DNA from: Proteus alimentorum
GTDB taxonomy: Bacteria > Pseudomonadota > Gammaproteobacteria > Enterobacterales > Enterobacteriaceae
Direction of reading: 5' to 3'
DNA length: 64,000 nucleotides
Assembly: GCF_002607735.1 (NCBI RefSeq)
Contig: NZ_NBVR01000036.1
Coordinates: 1 to 64,000 of the forward strand
Below the pieces are notes generated by a model, which ran no database searches, had not been told where the DNA came from, and saw only the letters and a program-made list of their open reading frames with translations. How positions within the stretch are numbered: position 1 is the first letter of the stretch; the number at the start of each line of letters is the position of its first letter. Of this stretch, positions 28,594 through 39,105 are shown piece after piece. The translations under genes were made by a program, and so were the position numbers.

Positions 28594-29013
28594 TTATCTC
28601 GTGACGCATTGATCTGTAAGGCTTGACCAAAACGTGTTTAAACCTGTTTTTACGCGATGGACATCTTCTGGCGTGCCTAACAATTCAAATCGATATAAAA
28701 AAGGGATTTGGCATTTTTGTGCGATAATATCGCCCGCTAATCCGTAAGCTGTGCCAAAGTTAGTATTTCCAGAAGCAATGACCCCACGTATTAATTGACG
28801 ATTTTCAGGCATATTTAAAAACTGAATAACCGCTTTAGGCACTGCACCTTTAGCACCACCTCCGCCATAAGTAGGGCAAAGCAACACAAAAGGTTGCGTT
28901 GCAAGCAATGTTTCATCTTCAAAAATTCTGGTTGCCTTTAAATTGAGCTTTTGTACAAAACGATGGCAGTTTTCAGAGCGGCTTGAAAAATAGATCAAAG
29001 GTGCAGTTTGCAT
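28594..29013 (-). CDS. nrdI: Flavodoxin-like NrdI
   Basis: 139-residue FMN protein (E. coli 136) that supplies oxidant to assemble the manganese-tyrosyl cofactor of NrdF. The phosphate-binding loop region [12 protein letters not shown] and the second flavin loop [16 protein letters not shown] are present. Located between nrdH and nrdE, 11 bp after the nrdH stop. Confidence 0.96.
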   Translation of the reverse strand: MQTAPLIYFSSRSENCHRFVQKLNLKATRIFEDETLLATQPFVLLCPTYGGGGAKGAVPKAVIQFLNMPENRQLIRGVIASGNTNFGTAYGLAGDIIAQKCQIPFLYRFELLGTPEDVHRVKTGLNTFWSSLTDQCVTR

Positions 29014-29024
29014 GAGATGCTCCT

Positions 29025-29249
29025 TTAGAGCGTGATCTGTCTGATTTTATCAGGGCAAAAACCCGACCAATGTTGTTCACCGTGAACCACAACAGGTACT
29101 TGGCGATATCCCATAGAAACAATGTGTGCGAGGGCTTGCGTATCTTTGGTGAGATCAACTGCAACAAACGGAATGTTTTTCTGTTTTAAGGCGCGTTCTG
29201 TGGCGCTGCATTGAACGCAATTCGGTTTGGTATAGAGGATAACAGACAT
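29025..29249 (-). CDS. nrdH: Glutaredoxin-like NrdH-redoxin
   Basis: 74-residue electron donor for NrdEF. Active site C11-V-Q-C14 and the WSGFCPDKI tail typical of NrdH, which gives thioredoxin-like reduction by thioredoxin reductase. First gene of nrdHIEF; its upstream region holds two NrdR boxes and a Fur box, so the operon should respond to both nucleotide state and iron. Confidence 0.96.
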   Translation of the reverse strand: MSVILYTKPNCVQCSATERALKQKNIPFVAVDLTKDTQALAHIVSMGYRQVPVVVHGEQHWSGFCPDKIRQITL

Positions 29250-29312
29250 AAAAATAACCCTTATAAAAATATGGATGCGTCTGTTTTCACATCCATAATG
29301 AGAAGTGCCTAA

Positions 29313-29359
29313 ATACTATATATAGAGTTATTTATTTTCAACCACACAATATATGGTGA
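29313..29359. promoter_or_regulatory. Tandem NrdR boxes of nrdH
   Basis: Box 2: ATACTATATATAGAGT (29313-29328). Box 1: ACACAATATATGGTGA (29344-29359). Both fit the NrdR consensus acaCwATATaTwGtgt. Their centres are 31 bp apart, three helical turns, which is the spacing typical of functional NrdR pairs. Confidence 0.85.
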
Positions 29360-29370
29360 TTTTTATTTTT

Positions 29371-29387
29371 GATAATGATTATCATTA
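29371..29387. promoter_or_regulatory. Fur box upstream of nrdH
   Basis: GATAATGATTATCATTA, made of overlapping GATAAT-type hexamers. It lies between divergent nrdH and ogt, 122 bp before the nrdH start and next to the NrdR boxes. nrdHIEF is Fur-controlled in E. coli. Confidence 0.85.
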
Positions 29388-29532
29388 AAATTAAACAGTT
29401 AGTGCATTAATTTTATTTTTAGATCGCTCGATTGATCAATTTTTATTAGATATACGAGTAATTAGATGATTGCTTTATCAATCAAGCATGATTTAATCTT
29501 GTTGCTAAAGACAAATCAGCAGAGAAAACATT

Positions 29533-30006
29533 ATGTACCAAGACTATCTGGATACACCTAAAGGCTTTCCAAAACCCTATATCTCTATCACTGCAAATGA
29601 AAAAGGGATCACTAGTCTCTATTTTGTGAATGACAAAGAGGTTGCTGTAAGTTCAAGCCCCGTGATTAACCAATGTATACAACAGTTAAAAGAGTATTTT
29701 GTGGGTAAACGCACGACGTTTTCAGTACCGTTAGCGCCGAAAGGAACTGAATTTCAAAGCCGTGTTTGGAAGACATTACAGACAATCCCTTATGGTGAAA
29801 TTTGGAGTTATAAAAAATTGGCGCTTACATTAGGTTCGATCAATTATTGCAGAGCGGTAGGAATGGCAAATTCACGCAATCCAATTTCTTTAATTATTCC
29901 TTGCCACCGAGTTATTGGTCATAACGGTAAGTTAGTCGGCTATACTGGTGGATTAGATATTAAGCGTTGGCTACTTCACTATGAAAAAGTAGAAATTGAT
30001 GAATAG
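29533..30006 (+). CDS. ogt: Methylated-DNA--protein-cysteine methyltransferase Ogt
   Basis: 157-residue suicide repair protein (E. coli Ogt 171) that takes alkyl groups from O6-alkylguanine and O4-alkylthymine. Acceptor Cys124 lies in IIPCHRVIG; the Arg finger is in the HTH-like recognition helix (NYCRAVGMANSRNP). The shorter length, without an AraC-type domain, separates it from Ada. Stands alone, divergent from nrdH. Confidence 0.94.
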   Translation: MYQDYLDTPKGFPKPYISITANEKGITSLYFVNDKEVAVSSSPVINQCIQQLKEYFVGKRTTFSVPLAPKGTEFQSRVWKTLQTIPYGEIWSYKKLALTLGSINYCRAVGMANSRNPISLIIPCHRVIGHNGKLVGYTGGLDIKRWLLHYEKVEIDE

Positions 30007-30158
30007 TTCAGATTGTAAGTATTAAGTATTGTTTCTTAAGTGAACTATGCGTTAAGGCATGGGATTTGTCTGAATATTAATCATTTGGCAGAAAAAAAAT
30101 GTGAGTTTCGTGATCTAGACTGTGGACAGGGAATCATCATTTTTGTTTTACTATAGCC

Positions 30159-30190
30159 AACGCAAAACGCTTGCGTTTATTTTCTATTTT
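30159..30190 (+). promoter_or_regulatory. Hairpin with U-rich tail in the cspE leader
   Basis: AACGCAA (30159-30165) pairs with TTGCGTT (30171-30177), followed by TATTTTCTATTTT and then the AAAGG ribosome site. It resembles a weak intrinsic terminator placed just before translation starts. Role is inferred. Confidence 0.5.
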
Positions 30191-30203
30191 AAAGGTAAAC
30201 TTG

Positions 30204-30413
30204 ATGTCTAAATTAAAAGGTAACGTTAAGTGGTTTAACGAAACTAAAGGTTTTGGTTTTATCACTCCAGAAGATGGCAGCAAAGATGTATTTGTACACT
30301 TTTCCGCTATTACATCAGAAGGCTTTAAAACCCTTGCTGAAGGTCAAAAAGTAGAGTTTGAAGTTACTGACGGCGCGAAAGGGCCATCTGCTGCAAACGT
30401 TGTCGCTATCTAA
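30204..30413 (+). CDS. cspE: Cold-shock protein CspE
   Basis: 69-residue nucleic-acid-binding OB-fold protein, nearly identical to E. coli CspE and probably constitutive rather than cold-induced. RNP1 (KGFGFI) and RNP2 (VFVHF) are present. A frame from 30171 is longer but the ATG at 30204 has AAAGG eight bases before it and gives the family start [10 protein letters not shown]. Next gene is crcB, convergent, as in E. coli. Confidence 0.96.
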   Translation: MSKLKGNVKWFNETKGFGFITPEDGSKDVFVHFSAITSEGFKTLAEGQKVEFEVTDGAKGPSAANVVAI

Positions 30414-30435
30414 TTAACGACTTCTTTGAGACAGT

Positions 30436-30461
30436 AAAAACCCGTTTTTTAACGGGTTTTT
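30436..30461. terminator. cspE terminator
   Basis: AAAAACCCGTT pairs with AACGGGTTTTT around TTTT. Symmetric A and T runs make it usable from both sides, so it may also end crcB. Confidence 0.92.
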
Positions 30462-30510
30462 ATGTATCTAGAGCAAAAACTGTTTTTAACGGGTTTTTAC
30501 ATTCCGAGCA

Positions 30511-30885
30511 TTACATTTCTCGTAGTAACCAAAACGCAAATGCGGTCATTAAAAATGAACCCGCCAAGTTAGCGCCCATCGTACTTAATGCCCATCCTAT
30601 CTTCCCCTCAGTCAAGAGTGCGACAACTTCAACAGAGAAGGTTGAAAATGTTGTCAGACCGCCACAAAAGCCCGTAGTTAGCATAATTTTCCAAATAGGA
30701 TCAATATGTGGCGCTTTGCTAAACCAAGCAATACCAAAGGCAATAATAAAAGCACCAATACAGTTAGCAATAAAGGTGCCAGTAGCAAAATGAGGAAAGA
30801 TAGAGTTTAGGCGGTAGCTAATCAGCCAGCGTAATACGCTACCTAAACCACCACCTATAAATACAGCAATTGCAATATTAAGCAT
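30511..30885 (-). CDS. crcB: Fluoride ion channel CrcB/Fluc
   Basis: 124-residue, four-TM membrane protein (E. coli 127) that exports toxic fluoride as a dual-topology dimer. The family signature [10 protein letters not shown] is at the N-terminus and [13 protein letters not shown] gives the central Phe-box and Na+ site. It lies 13 bp after lipA and so may be co-transcribed with it. I saw no fluoride riboswitch ahead of it. Confidence 0.95.
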   Translation of the reverse strand: MLNIAIAVFIGGGLGSVLRWLISYRLNSIFPHFATGTFIANCIGAFIIAFGIAWFSKAPHIDPIWKIMLTTGFCGGLTTFSTFSVEVVALLTEGKIGWALSTMGANLAGSFLMTAFAFWLLREM

Positions 30886-30898
30886 GAGAGATTAATTG

Positions 30899-31864
30899 TT
30901 ATTTAACCTCAATCCCTTGAGCTTGAAGATCAGCATGATAAGACGAGCGAACAAACGGCCCACAAGCTGCATGGGTAAAGCCCATTGCAAGTGCTTGCTC
31001 TTTCATATACTCAAACTCGTCAGGACTGACGTAGCGTTGAACAGGAAGATGGTGACGACTTGGCTGTAAATACTGGCCTAATGTCAGCATCGTTACCCCA
31101 TGTTTACGCAGATCACGCATAACGTCAATAATTTCTTCGTTAGTTTCCCCAAGGCCGACCATTAATCCCGACTTAGTAGGAATGTTTGGGTGAGCTTGTT
31201 TAAAACGCTCTAATAATGTCAATGACCATTGATAGTTAGCACCTGGACGTACTTGACGATAAACACGAGGAACGTTCTCTAAGTTATGGTTAAAGACATC
31301 AGGTGGTGTGTCCGTGAGGATCTCAAGTGCTTTATCCATACGACCACGGAAATCAGGAACTAATGTTTCAATACGGATCGTTGGATTTTTTTCACGAATG
31401 GCAGCAATACAATCAGCAAAATGTTGAGCACCGCCATCACGTAAATCATCGCGGTCTACAGAAGTAATTACGACGTAACGTAGCCCCATATCTTTAATCG
31501 TTTGAGCGAGTTTTTCTGGCTCTTGTGGATCGGGAGCATTTGGGCGGCCATGAGCAACATCGCAGAATGGGCAACGGCGTGTACAGATTGCGCCCAAGAT
31601 CATAAAGGTTGCTGTTCCGTGGTTAAAGCACTCAGCAAGGTTAGGACAAGAGGCTTCTTCACAGACGGAATGAAGACCATTTTTACGCATTGCTGCTTTG
31701 ATACCCTGAATTTTACTTGAGTCAGCGGGTAGCTTTATTTTCATCCAATCAGGTTTGCGTAGCAGTTGTTCACGTTCTGTAGCGACTGTTTTAACAGGAA
31801 TAAGTGCCATTTTATCGGCGTCGCGATATTTAACTCCGCGTTCCATCTGAATAGGTTTACTCAT
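30899..31864 (-). CDS. lipA: Lipoyl synthase LipA
   Basis: 321 residues, same as E. coli. Radical SAM enzyme that inserts two sulphurs into protein-bound octanoate. The auxiliary cluster ligands C68, C73 and C79 ([13 protein letters not shown]) and the SAM cluster C94-x3-C98-x2-C101 (CTRRCPFC) are at E. coli positions, and RSSYH near the C-terminus ligates the auxiliary cluster. Follows lipB by 101 bp. Confidence 0.98.
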   Translation of the reverse strand: MSKPIQMERGVKYRDADKMALIPVKTVATEREQLLRKPDWMKIKLPADSSKIQGIKAAMRKNGLHSVCEEASCPNLAECFNHGTATFMILGAICTRRCPFCDVAHGRPNAPDPQEPEKLAQTIKDMGLRYVVITSVDRDDLRDGGAQHFADCIAAIREKNPTIRIETLVPDFRGRMDKALEILTDTPPDVFNHNLENVPRVYRQVRPGANYQWSLTLLERFKQAHPNIPTKSGLMVGLGETNEEIIDVMRDLRKHGVTMLTLGQYLQPSRHHLPVQRYVSPDEFEYMKEQALAMGFTHAACGPFVRSSYHADLQAQGIEVK

Positions 31865-31965
31865 AATTGTGCCAGTTCCAGTTATCTAGAGTGATTAACA
31901 CGATGTGACTGAGGTAATCAGGGTTTTAAAAAAATATGACAAATGTTAAAAAAATTATAGCATTT

Positions 31966-32610
31966 TTATTGCTGTGGTTGAAATCCTAGTTGTGTACAAA
32001 AATGCTTAACTAATAACGGTGCTACCTGTGTCGTTGTCGTATTCGGTGCAAAATCAATTAACTGTGTCATTTTTAGATCAGAATAACCACAAGGATTTAT
32101 TCGTGCAAAAGGGGATAAATCCATATCGATATTGAGCGCTAGCCCATGAAAGGAGCAACCTTTACGAATGCGTAATCCCAAAGAGCAAATTTTATCGCCC
32201 TTTACGTAAACGCCGGGTGCATCAGCGCGAGCATAAGCTTCTACATTAAACTCTGCCAGCGTATCAATAACCGTGTTTTCAAGCGCAGTGACTAATTGAC
32301 GAACACCTATATGATTGCGTTTTAAATCAATTAAAACATACATCACTTGTTGACCTGGGCCATGATAAGTCACTTGACCACCACGATCTGATTGAATAAC
32401 GGGGATAGTGCCCGTATTTAATAAGTGTTCAGCTTTACCTGCTTGGCCTTGGGTAAAAACCTGTTCATGTTGAACGAGCCATATTTCATCAGGTGTGTGA
32501 CTTTCCCGTTTTTCCGTAAACTGATGCATAGAATCAGAAACCGGTAAATAGGGTTCCACACCTAATTGGCGAATAATGATTGTTTTGTCTTGCACCGTGA
32601 AAATCTTCAT
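31966..32610 (-). CDS. lipB: Octanoyl-ACP:protein octanoyltransferase LipB
   Basis: 214 residues (E. coli 213). Moves octanoate from ACP to lipoyl domains. Catalytic pair K140 ([13 protein letters not shown]) and C174 (NPCGYSDL) and the [15 protein letters not shown] motif are present. Provides the substrate for LipA, next gene. Confidence 0.97.
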   Translation of the reverse strand: MKIFTVQDKTIIIRQLGVEPYLPVSDSMHQFTEKRESHTPDEIWLVQHEQVFTQGQAGKAEHLLNTGTIPVIQSDRGGQVTYHGPGQQVMYVLIDLKRNHIGVRQLVTALENTVIDTLAEFNVEAYARADAPGVYVKGDKICSLGLRIRKGCSFHGLALNIDMDLSPFARINPCGYSDLKMTQLIDFAPNTTTTQVAPLLVKHFCTQLGFQPQQ

Positions 32611-32714
32611 TTGTAGCGTAATTGTGAAGAGCAGTATAACGCTCCAGTAAATGAACTACCAGATTGAGATGTTTTTTTTCCGAGATAGGGCGAAAAATGA
32701 GGAAATGCAGAATA

Positions 32715-32745
32715 AGAAAAAGCGCCTTAATGAAAGGCGCTTTTA
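32715..32745 (-). terminator. Terminator after ybeD
   Basis: AAAAGCGCCTT pairs perfectly with AAGGCGCTTTT around a 6-base loop; T-run follows on the minus strand. It separates ybeD from lipB. Confidence 0.9.
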
Positions 32746-32770
32746 AAAAGTTATCGATTAAAAGAAGAGA

Positions 32771-33037
32771 TTACAGAACCATACGTACCAGTTCAAGTTC
32801 ACCTAATTCTTTATATAAGGTTTCTACTTGATCGATATGAGTTGCGTTGATGGTAATAGAAACCGAGTGGTAATTACCTTTGCTACTTGGTTTCACTGAA
32901 GGCGTGTAATCGCCAGGTGCATGGCGCTGAATGACTTCAACGACTTGATCCACTAATTCTGGTTTTGCATGACCCATCACTTTATAAGTGAAAGAACATG
33001 GGAATTCTAACAGTTCGTTTAATTTTGTTTTCATCAT
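32771..33037 (-). CDS. ybeD: UPF0250 protein YbeD
   Basis: 88-residue small alpha/beta protein with ACT-like fold, unknown function. It is nearly identical to E. coli YbeD (87 aa), with the conserved [20 protein letters not shown] stretch. Two adjacent ATG codons are possible; the first (33037) has AAGGA at better spacing, the second (33034) equals the E. coli start. Always linked to dacA and lipB in enterobacteria. Confidence 0.93.
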   Translation of the reverse strand: MMKTKLNELLEFPCSFTYKVMGHAKPELVDQVVEVIQRHAPGDYTPSVKPSSKGNYHSVSITINATHIDQVETLYKELGELELVRMVL

Positions 33038-33103
33038 AATGTAATTCCTTAAGACAACAGGTGCGGTTGTTTTAATAATTTATTTCTACACCTAATCTTA
33101 GCA

Positions 33104-33140
33104 AATAAAAAGCGCATTCCTTACATAATAAGGAATGCGA
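33104..33140 (-). terminator. Terminator of dacA
   Basis: Perfect 11-bp stem CGCATTCCTTA/TAAGGAATGCG with CATAA loop, then CTTTTTATTT on the minus strand. Confidence 0.88.
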
Positions 33141-33234
33141 TACTAACTATTAGGGTAAATATGGGGATAGTAAATGTGTTTCTGCCAATATCTGTATAAA
33201 AGTTATATGTGGTCACATTTACTTTTTTCAAGTC

Positions 33235-34446
33235 TTAGCCAAACCAATGTGAGAATAATAATTTGATATAGTCGATAATACGGCTAAAGAAACCACCTTC
33301 TTTTACTTCATTCATCACAACAAGCGGGCGCTGTTCAATTACTTGACCATCAAGTTGGAAATTAATTGTTCCCACAACTTGGTTTTTAGCTACTGGTGCA
33401 TGTAATTCTACATTATCAAGAATATAGCTTGCTTTTAAATCTTTTAAACGACCACGAGGGATTGTTAAATAAACATCTTTATCTACCCCTAATTGTACTT
33501 TATCTGTTTCACCATACCAGATAGGCTCAGCCGCGAATTCTTTACCCACTTGCAATGGTTTCACGGTTTCAAAGAAACGAAAACCCCAAGTAAGTAGTTT
33601 TTTACTTTCGGCATCACGACCTTTAGATGAGTGACCCCCCATAACCGCAGAAATTAAACGCATATCGCCTTCAGTTGCAGAAGCGACAAGGTTATAGCCA
33701 GCAGATGCAGTATGGCCTGTTTTAATGCCATCAACGTTTAAACTGGTATCCCACAACAAACCGTTTCGGTTAGTTTGGCGGATATTGTTGTAGGTGTACT
33801 CTTTTTCTTTATAGATGGCATATTCATCTGGTACATCACGAATTAATGCAGCACCAATTAACGCCATATCGCGAGCTGAGCTGTATTGTCCCGGGGCATC
33901 AAGACCATGAACGGTTTGGAATTGTGTATTTTGTAAACCTAGACGTTTAACGTAATCGTTCATCATGGTCACAAATGTATCTTGGCTTCCTGCAACGTAA
34001 GAGGCCATTGCGACACAAGCATCATTACCTGATTGTAAGTTAATACCACGCGTTAACTGTGCAACTGTAACTTGATCACCCGGTTTTAAGAACATTAAAG
34101 AAGAGCCACGAAAAACAGGATTACCCGTTGCCCATGCTTCTTCACCAATAGGGACGATATCGCTATTAGAGATTTTACCAGCACGAATAGACTGACCGAT
34201 AACATAGCTGGTCATCATCTTGGTTAAACTTGCAGGATCACGGCGAACGTCAGCATTCATTTCAGCTAGTACTTTCCCAGAATTATAATCAATAAGAATA
34301 TAAGATTCGGCTTCGATACTAGGAACAGCAGGTATCATTGTTTTTAGGGAATCTTCCGCAATACTTTGATGGCTTACTGTGAGTAAAGCAAAAGAGGCGC
34401 TTAATAGGCTTGTTCTTAGTAATTTCGCTGGGAGTATTTGTTTCAT
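33235..34446 (-). CDS. dacA: D-alanyl-D-alanine carboxypeptidase DacA (PBP5)
   Basis: 403 residues, same as E. coli. Trims D-Ala from pentapeptides in the periplasm. Signal peptide (about 1-30, cut after SIA), catalytic S73-x2-K76, S139-G-N141 and K242-T-G244 form the active site. The C-terminal amphipathic helix ([20 protein letters not shown]) anchors it on the outer face of the inner membrane. It follows rlpA. Confidence 0.98.
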   Translation of the reverse strand: MKQILPAKLLRTSLLSASFALLTVSHQSIAEDSLKTMIPAVPSIEAESYILIDYNSGKVLAEMNADVRRDPASLTKMMTSYVIGQSIRAGKISNSDIVPIGEEAWATGNPVFRGSSLMFLKPGDQVTVAQLTRGINLQSGNDACVAMASYVAGSQDTFVTMMNDYVKRLGLQNTQFQTVHGLDAPGQYSSARDMALIGAALIRDVPDEYAIYKEKEYTYNNIRQTNRNGLLWDTSLNVDGIKTGHTASAGYNLVASATEGDMRLISAVMGGHSSKGRDAESKKLLTWGFRFFETVKPLQVGKEFAAEPIWYGETDKVQLGVDKDVYLTIPRGRLKDLKASYILDNVELHAPVAKNQVVGTINFQLDGQVIEQRPLVVMNEVKEGGFFSRIIDYIKLLFSHWFG

Positions 34447-34489
34447 TCTGTTTGTTTAATCCGAAAATTCAGGGAAAAATAGGGACTGA

Positions 34490-34541
34490 TAAATAAAATA
34501 TCAGCAAATCCAGACGATTCTACGCTTGAATTTGCTGACAT
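34490..34541 (-). terminator. Possible terminator of rlpA
   Basis: TCAGCAAAT and ATTTGCTGA form a 9-bp stem over a 20-base loop, followed on the minus strand by TATTTTATTT. The large loop makes it tentative. Confidence 0.45.
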
Positions 34542-34568
34542 AAAAAGGATTTTACGTAAAATTATTCT

Positions 34569-35570
34569 TTATTGGGTAATAATAAACCCAGTGATATCTT
34601 TAACTTGTTTTAGCTTGTTTTTTATCGTTTCGGCTTGATCTTTAGATGAATAAGGGCCGAGTTGCACTTTATATAATCCATCTGTTTTATTGATCACACC
34701 TTGGGTGCTAACTGATGATGCTAAATCATTTAGCCAACGTTGTGCGTTATTTTCATTACTGAGAGCACCGACTTGAACATAAAAGCCTTGTGCTATGGAA
34801 TGTGAGGATAAGATGGGTTTTGATGCTGTTGTTTCCATCTCAGTTGGCGCAGGCATTGAAACTGGCGCCGGAGTTGGCGTTTTTGCTGGCACTGGAGTTG
34901 GAGCCGGTGGCTCAACCGGCATATTGTTGTTGGTCGGCGTTGATGTCGTTAATGGCACAGGCGTTACTGGTTGAGCATTAAAATTAGGACGCTCAGGTAA
35001 TGCCGTTGTTTTTTTCTCTATCTGCGCGCCATGTGTACCAATACCACTCATATGGCCATTGGGGTCAACAACAATTCCTTCAATAAGCAATGGGGTTGTC
35101 GGCATTAAACGTAAGCTATCAGAAACCGCTGGCGTGACTTGGACCTGTTTTCCATTGACATAAGGGCCACGGTCGTTAATACGTACAACCATTGTGCGCC
35201 CGTTGAGCAAGTTGGTGATTTTCGCATAGCTTGGGATCGGTAATGTGGGATGCGCGACGGCAAACTCATAAGGGTTAACACGCTCACCAATGGTAGTTAA
35301 ACGACTCATCGCTAAACTATCATAGACAACCGCTTCTCCTCGCTCACTGAAGTTTGCAGGATCAGTCACAATACGGTAAACCACCCCATTCTTTCGGTAA
35401 TCTTGATTTGCCGTAGGATGATAAGGCTCATAACGTGGCTCTGCACCGAGAACACGTTGAGCTGGCATATTGGGTAATGGTGCTGGCTGTTTATTGGTAT
35501 TCGGCTTATCAATAACACACCCTGACAGTAGCAATGCACTGATACCAATCAAAACCCATTGCAGACGCAT
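34569..35570 (-). CDS. rlpA: Rare lipoprotein A, septal SPOR protein RlpA
   Basis: 333-residue outer-membrane lipoprotein (E. coli 362). Lipobox LLSGC with Cys18. A double-psi beta-barrel domain follows (about 65-160; MVVRINDRGPYVNGKQVQVTP; it lacks nothing obvious), then a Pro/Thr-rich linker and a SPOR domain (about 258-333) which binds denuded glycan strands. In some species it is a lytic transglycosylase; in E. coli this is not shown. Preceded by mrdB by 10 bp. Confidence 0.95.
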   Translation of the reverse strand: MRLQWVLIGISALLLSGCVIDKPNTNKQPAPLPNMPAQRVLGAEPRYEPYHPTANQDYRKNGVVYRIVTDPANFSERGEAVVYDSLAMSRLTTIGERVNPYEFAVAHPTLPIPSYAKITNLLNGRTMVVRINDRGPYVNGKQVQVTPAVSDSLRLMPTTPLLIEGIVVDPNGHMSGIGTHGAQIEKKTTALPERPNFNAQPVTPVPLTTSTPTNNNMPVEPPAPTPVPAKTPTPAPVSMPAPTEMETTASKPILSSHSIAQGFYVQVGALSNENNAQRWLNDLASSVSTQGVINKTDGLYKVQLGPYSSKDQAETIKNKLKQVKDITGFIITQ

Positions 35571-35580
35571 AAAAACCTCA

Positions 35581-36693
35581 TTATAAACTTTTCGATAGTA
35601 GTTTTCGGTGTGTATGAATCGACATCACGATACCAAACCCTGCCATTAACACAATAAGGGCCGAGCCTCCATAACTCATCAGCGGTAACGGAACACCCAC
35701 AACAGGAAGGATGCCACTCACCATTCCTATATTGACAAAGACATAGACAAAGAAAATTAGCATTAATCCGCCAATCATTACTCTACCAAATGTATTTTGT
35801 GCTTTCGTTGCAAGGTAAAGGCCCCGCGCGATTAAGAGTATATAAAGAGTCAGTAGTATCAAAACACCAATTAATCCGAGTTCTTCAGCCAATACAGCAA
35901 AAATAAAGTCTGTGTGGCGCTCTGGTAAGAATTCTAATTGAGATTGAGTGCCTTGTAACCATCCTTTTCCATGTAATCCACCAGAACCAATGGCAATTTT
36001 AGATTGGATGATATGATATCCTGCACCAAGCGGGTCTGATTCAGGATCAAGAAGCATCATTACCCGTGCTTGCTGGTAATCATGCATGAGGAAAAACCAA
36101 AGTATGGGGATAAAAGCGGCAACAAGAATAATCGCCACAGTGATAAGGCGCCAACTCATGCCTGCCAGAAAAAGGACGAATAAGCCGGAGGCAGCAACAA
36201 GAATTGATGTTCCTAAATCAGGCTGTGCTGCGACTAACAACGTTGGCACAAAAATAAGTACCAGAGCAATAGCCGTATTACGCAAAGTAGGTGGGCACAC
36301 ATCGCGATTCATAAATCGAGCCACCATTAAAGGCACTGCGATTTTAGCGATTTCTGAAGGCTGAAAACGCACAATACCTAAATCCAGCCAACGCTGTGCC
36401 CCTTTACTGATTTGACCAAAGACATCAACAAGAATAAGTAAAATAACACAGAAGAAATAGAGATGAGGAGCCCAGCTTTCATAGACTCTCGGTGGGATTT
36501 GCGCCATGACTATCATGATCATAAAACCCATTGCAATTTGTCCTAACTTACGTTGCATCATTTCTGGATCTTGCCCGCTGGCACTCCACATAATAAATGC
36601 GCTGTATCCTAATAAAGCAATAATACAAAGTAAGAATAGAGGGTCGATATGGATCCGTGTCCAGAAGGATTTTTTCTTATTATTTTCAGTCAT
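35581..36693 (-). CDS. mrdB: Peptidoglycan glycosyltransferase RodA (MrdB)
   Basis: 370 residues, same as E. coli. SEDS family membrane polymerase making glycan strands in the elongasome, with about 10 TM segments. Conserved motifs include the SEDS region [21 protein letters not shown], containing the catalytic-loop Asp, and [13 protein letters not shown]. It overlaps no gene: 5 bp separate it from mrdA, its transpeptidase partner. Confidence 0.97.
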   Translation of the reverse strand: MTENNKKKSFWTRIHIDPLFLLCIIALLGYSAFIMWSASGQDPEMMQRKLGQIAMGFMIMIVMAQIPPRVYESWAPHLYFFCVILLILVDVFGQISKGAQRWLDLGIVRFQPSEIAKIAVPLMVARFMNRDVCPPTLRNTAIALVLIFVPTLLVAAQPDLGTSILVAASGLFVLFLAGMSWRLITVAIILVAAFIPILWFFLMHDYQQARVMMLLDPESDPLGAGYHIIQSKIAIGSGGLHGKGWLQGTQSQLEFLPERHTDFIFAVLAEELGLIGVLILLTLYILLIARGLYLATKAQNTFGRVMIGGLMLIFFVYVFVNIGMVSGILPVVGVPLPLMSYGGSALIVLMAGFGIVMSIHTHRKLLSKSL

Positions 36694-36698
36694 GAATA

Positions 36699-38594
36699 TT
36701 ATTCCTCTGAACCACGCGGTGCTGGTGGAGAAGCTGGCAATACCGTGTTGTTATCACCAAGGAGAATGTGGTCAAGAATTTGTCTTGTAATATCGCCGAC
36801 AGAAGGGCCTGCTCCACCGTTTTCTAGGATAATAGAGATAGCTACGGTTGGCTTATCATAAGGCGCAAAGGCAATCATCAATTTGTGGTCACGAAGATGT
36901 TCAGCCAATTGGTTCGCATTGTAGGTTTCGTAACTAAATACCTGTGCAGTTCCCGATTTTGCTGCTGCTTTATAAGGCGCATCAGCAAAACTTCGGCGAC
37001 CAGTACCATTAGGGAAGTTAGCTACACCATACATACCGTGTTTTGCTAATTCCCAATAACCTGAGTTGATATCACCAATTTGGCGTGTTTCGGTATCAAC
37101 ATAAGGCAACATTTCATTGCCAAGTTTTGTACCATAAAGTAGGTGAGGGGTTTTAACTTGGCCGTCGTTAATTAATGTCATTAAAGCTTTCGCCATTTGA
37201 ATAGGTGTTGCGGTCCAATAACCTTGTCCAATCCCTACGGGGATCGTGTCACCTTGATACCAAGGTTTTTTATAACGTTGCTGTTTCCATTCACGTGTTG
37301 GCATGATGCCATTGCGCTCTTCGGAGAGATCAATACCTGTATATTCGCCATAACCAAAGCGTCCCATCCAAGTTGATATACGATCAATTCCCATATCATA
37401 AGCAACTTGGTAGAAGAAAGTATCCGCAGATTCTACGATAGATTTTGTCACATTAAGTTTTCCATGTCCCCAACGTTTCCAATCTCGATAACGTTTTTCA
37501 GAGCCAGGAAGTTGCCACCAGCCGGGATCATGAATTGTTGTATTGGCTGTGATCACACCTTCACTTAATGCAGCAACAGACATAAACGGCTTTACGGTTG
37601 ATGCAGGTGGATAAAGACCTTGGGTTGTACGGTTGATCAACGGTCTATCTGGGTTGTTTAGTAACCCTTGATATTCGGTGTTCGAAATCCCACCGACAAA
37701 TAAATTAGGGTCATAACTCGGGTTTGAGACAAGCGCTAAAATTTCACCATTGCGAGGATCGGTGACGACAACCGCAGCTCGGCTTGTGGTGAGTAATGTT
37801 TCAATATAGGTTTGCAGTTCAAGGTCGATGGTAAGATAGATATCTTTACCTGCCTGTGGAGGTTGTTCGTGTAACTGGCGAATAACACGGCCACGACTAT
37901 TAACTTCAACCTCTTCATAGCCGGTTGTACCGTGTAAAACAGACTCATAATAACGTTCAATACCTAACTTACCGATATCATGAGTCGCGGCATAGTTAGG
38001 TGATAAACCTTCTTTATCAAGGCGTTCAACATCTTTATCGTTAATTTTTGCGACATAACCGATCACATGCGTGAGTGCTGAACCATAAGGATAATAACGA
38101 CGTTGATAACCTTTAATTTCTAAGCCGGGATAGCGGTATTGGTTGATAGCGAAACGTGCGACTTGTACTTGGCTTAATGTTGTTTTTAAGGCAATAGAGC
38201 TAAATCGACGTGAACGCTTACGCTCTTTTTCAAAGGCAGCAATATCTTCGTCAGTTAAGTCAACAACATCCCTTAAACTTTCAAGCGTTTCTTGTAAGTT
38301 TGCTACCTTTTCAGGCACAATTTCTAATTGATAGATAGTACGATTGAGCGCAAGAGGGATACCTTTGCGGTCGTAAATAATGCCTCTGCTGGGAGCAATT
38401 GGTACTAATTTAATTCGGTTATCATTTGAACGTGTTTGATAATCATCATGGCGAGCGATCTGTAAGTGATTGAGGTTAAAAACCAAAACACCACTCAATA
38501 TAATAATTACTGAAAATGCGACAATCACACGACGGATAAATAGCTTTGATTCCGCAGTATAATCTCGAAACGGGGTACGTTTTTTTCTTTTCAT
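36699..38594 (-). CDS. mrdA: Penicillin-binding protein 2 (MrdA), elongation transpeptidase
   Basis: About 631 residues (E. coli 633). Class B PBP of the elongasome. One TM helix near the N-terminus (about 25-45), a pedestal domain, then the transpeptidase domain with the PPASTVKPF nucleophile Ser, ESADTFF (SxD-type) and KSGTAQ. The first Met here ([16 protein letters not shown]) aligns with E. coli; a GTG at 38609 gives five extra residues and is the alternative. The ancestral PPGST is PPAST here. Confidence 0.96.
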   Translation of the reverse strand: MKRKKRTPFRDYTAESKLFIRRVIVAFSVIIILSGVLVFNLNHLQIARHDDYQTRSNDNRIKLVPIAPSRGIIYDRKGIPLALNRTIYQLEIVPEKVANLQETLESLRDVVDLTDEDIAAFEKERKRSRRFSSIALKTTLSQVQVARFAINQYRYPGLEIKGYQRRYYPYGSALTHVIGYVAKINDKDVERLDKEGLSPNYAATHDIGKLGIERYYESVLHGTTGYEEVEVNSRGRVIRQLHEQPPQAGKDIYLTIDLELQTYIETLLTTSRAAVVVTDPRNGEILALVSNPSYDPNLFVGGISNTEYQGLLNNPDRPLINRTTQGLYPPASTVKPFMSVAALSEGVITANTTIHDPGWWQLPGSEKRYRDWKRWGHGKLNVTKSIVESADTFFYQVAYDMGIDRISTWMGRFGYGEYTGIDLSEERNGIMPTREWKQQRYKKPWYQGDTIPVGIGQGYWTATPIQMAKALMTLINDGQVKTPHLLYGTKLGNEMLPYVDTETRQIGDINSGYWELAKHGMYGVANFPNGTGRRSFADAPYKAAAKSGTAQVFSYETYNANQLAEHLRDHKLMIAFAPYDKPTVAISIILENGGAGPSVGDITRQILDHILLGDNNTVLPASPPAPRGSEE

Positions 38595-38632
38595 CCCATT
38601 TGACTTCACTTACTAACCCGCCAATTTATTGA

Positions 38633-39103
38633 TTATTCACGATGATAAGGATGGTTTGTGGTAATGCTCCATGCTCGGTAAAGACTTTCTGCAACCACGA
38701 CACGAACAAGGGGATGTGGCATTGTTAAAGGAGATAAAGACCAGCTTTGTTCAGCCGCAGCTTTACAAGCGGGTGCTAATCCTTCAGGGCCACCAATGAG
38801 TAAGCTGACATTTCTACCATCAAGCTTCCATCGATCAAGTTGTTCTGCAAGTTTTGGCGTATCCCAGCGAGCGCCAGGAATATCGAGAGTAACGATACGA
38901 TTTCCCTTACCTACTGCGGCTAACATTTGCTCACCTTCTTTTTCGAGAATACGTTTAATATCCGCATTCTTCCCACGCTTGCCTGCGGGGATCTCGATAA
39001 GTTCTAAAGGCATGTCTTTGGGGAATCGATTAAGATAATCCATAAAGCCGGTCTGTATCCAGTCCGGCATTTTTGTACCAACGGCAATGAGCTGTAATTT
39101 CAA
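38633..39103 (-). CDS. rlmH: 23S rRNA m3-pseudouridine-1915 methyltransferase RlmH
   Basis: 156 residues (E. coli 155). SPOUT methyltransferase acting on pseudouridine 1915 of 23S rRNA in assembled 70S ribosomes. The SAM knot motif [11 protein letters not shown] and C-terminal TTNHPYHRE are present. The start is a TTG, with GGAG six bases upstream; no ATG fits the E. coli start. It begins 2 bp after the rsfS stop. Confidence 0.97.
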   Translation of the reverse strand: MKLQLIAVGTKMPDWIQTGFMDYLNRFPKDMPLELIEIPAGKRGKNADIKRILEKEGEQMLAAVGKGNRIVTLDIPGARWDTPKLAEQLDRWKLDGRNVSLLIGGPEGLAPACKAAAEQSWSLSPLTMPHPLVRVVVAESLYRAWSITTNHPYHRE

Positions 39104-39105
39104 AC

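Noticed and set aside
30486-30510. Fluoride riboswitch for crcB
   Set aside because: crcB is read from the right, 13 bp after lipA; no riboswitch-like fold lies between them.
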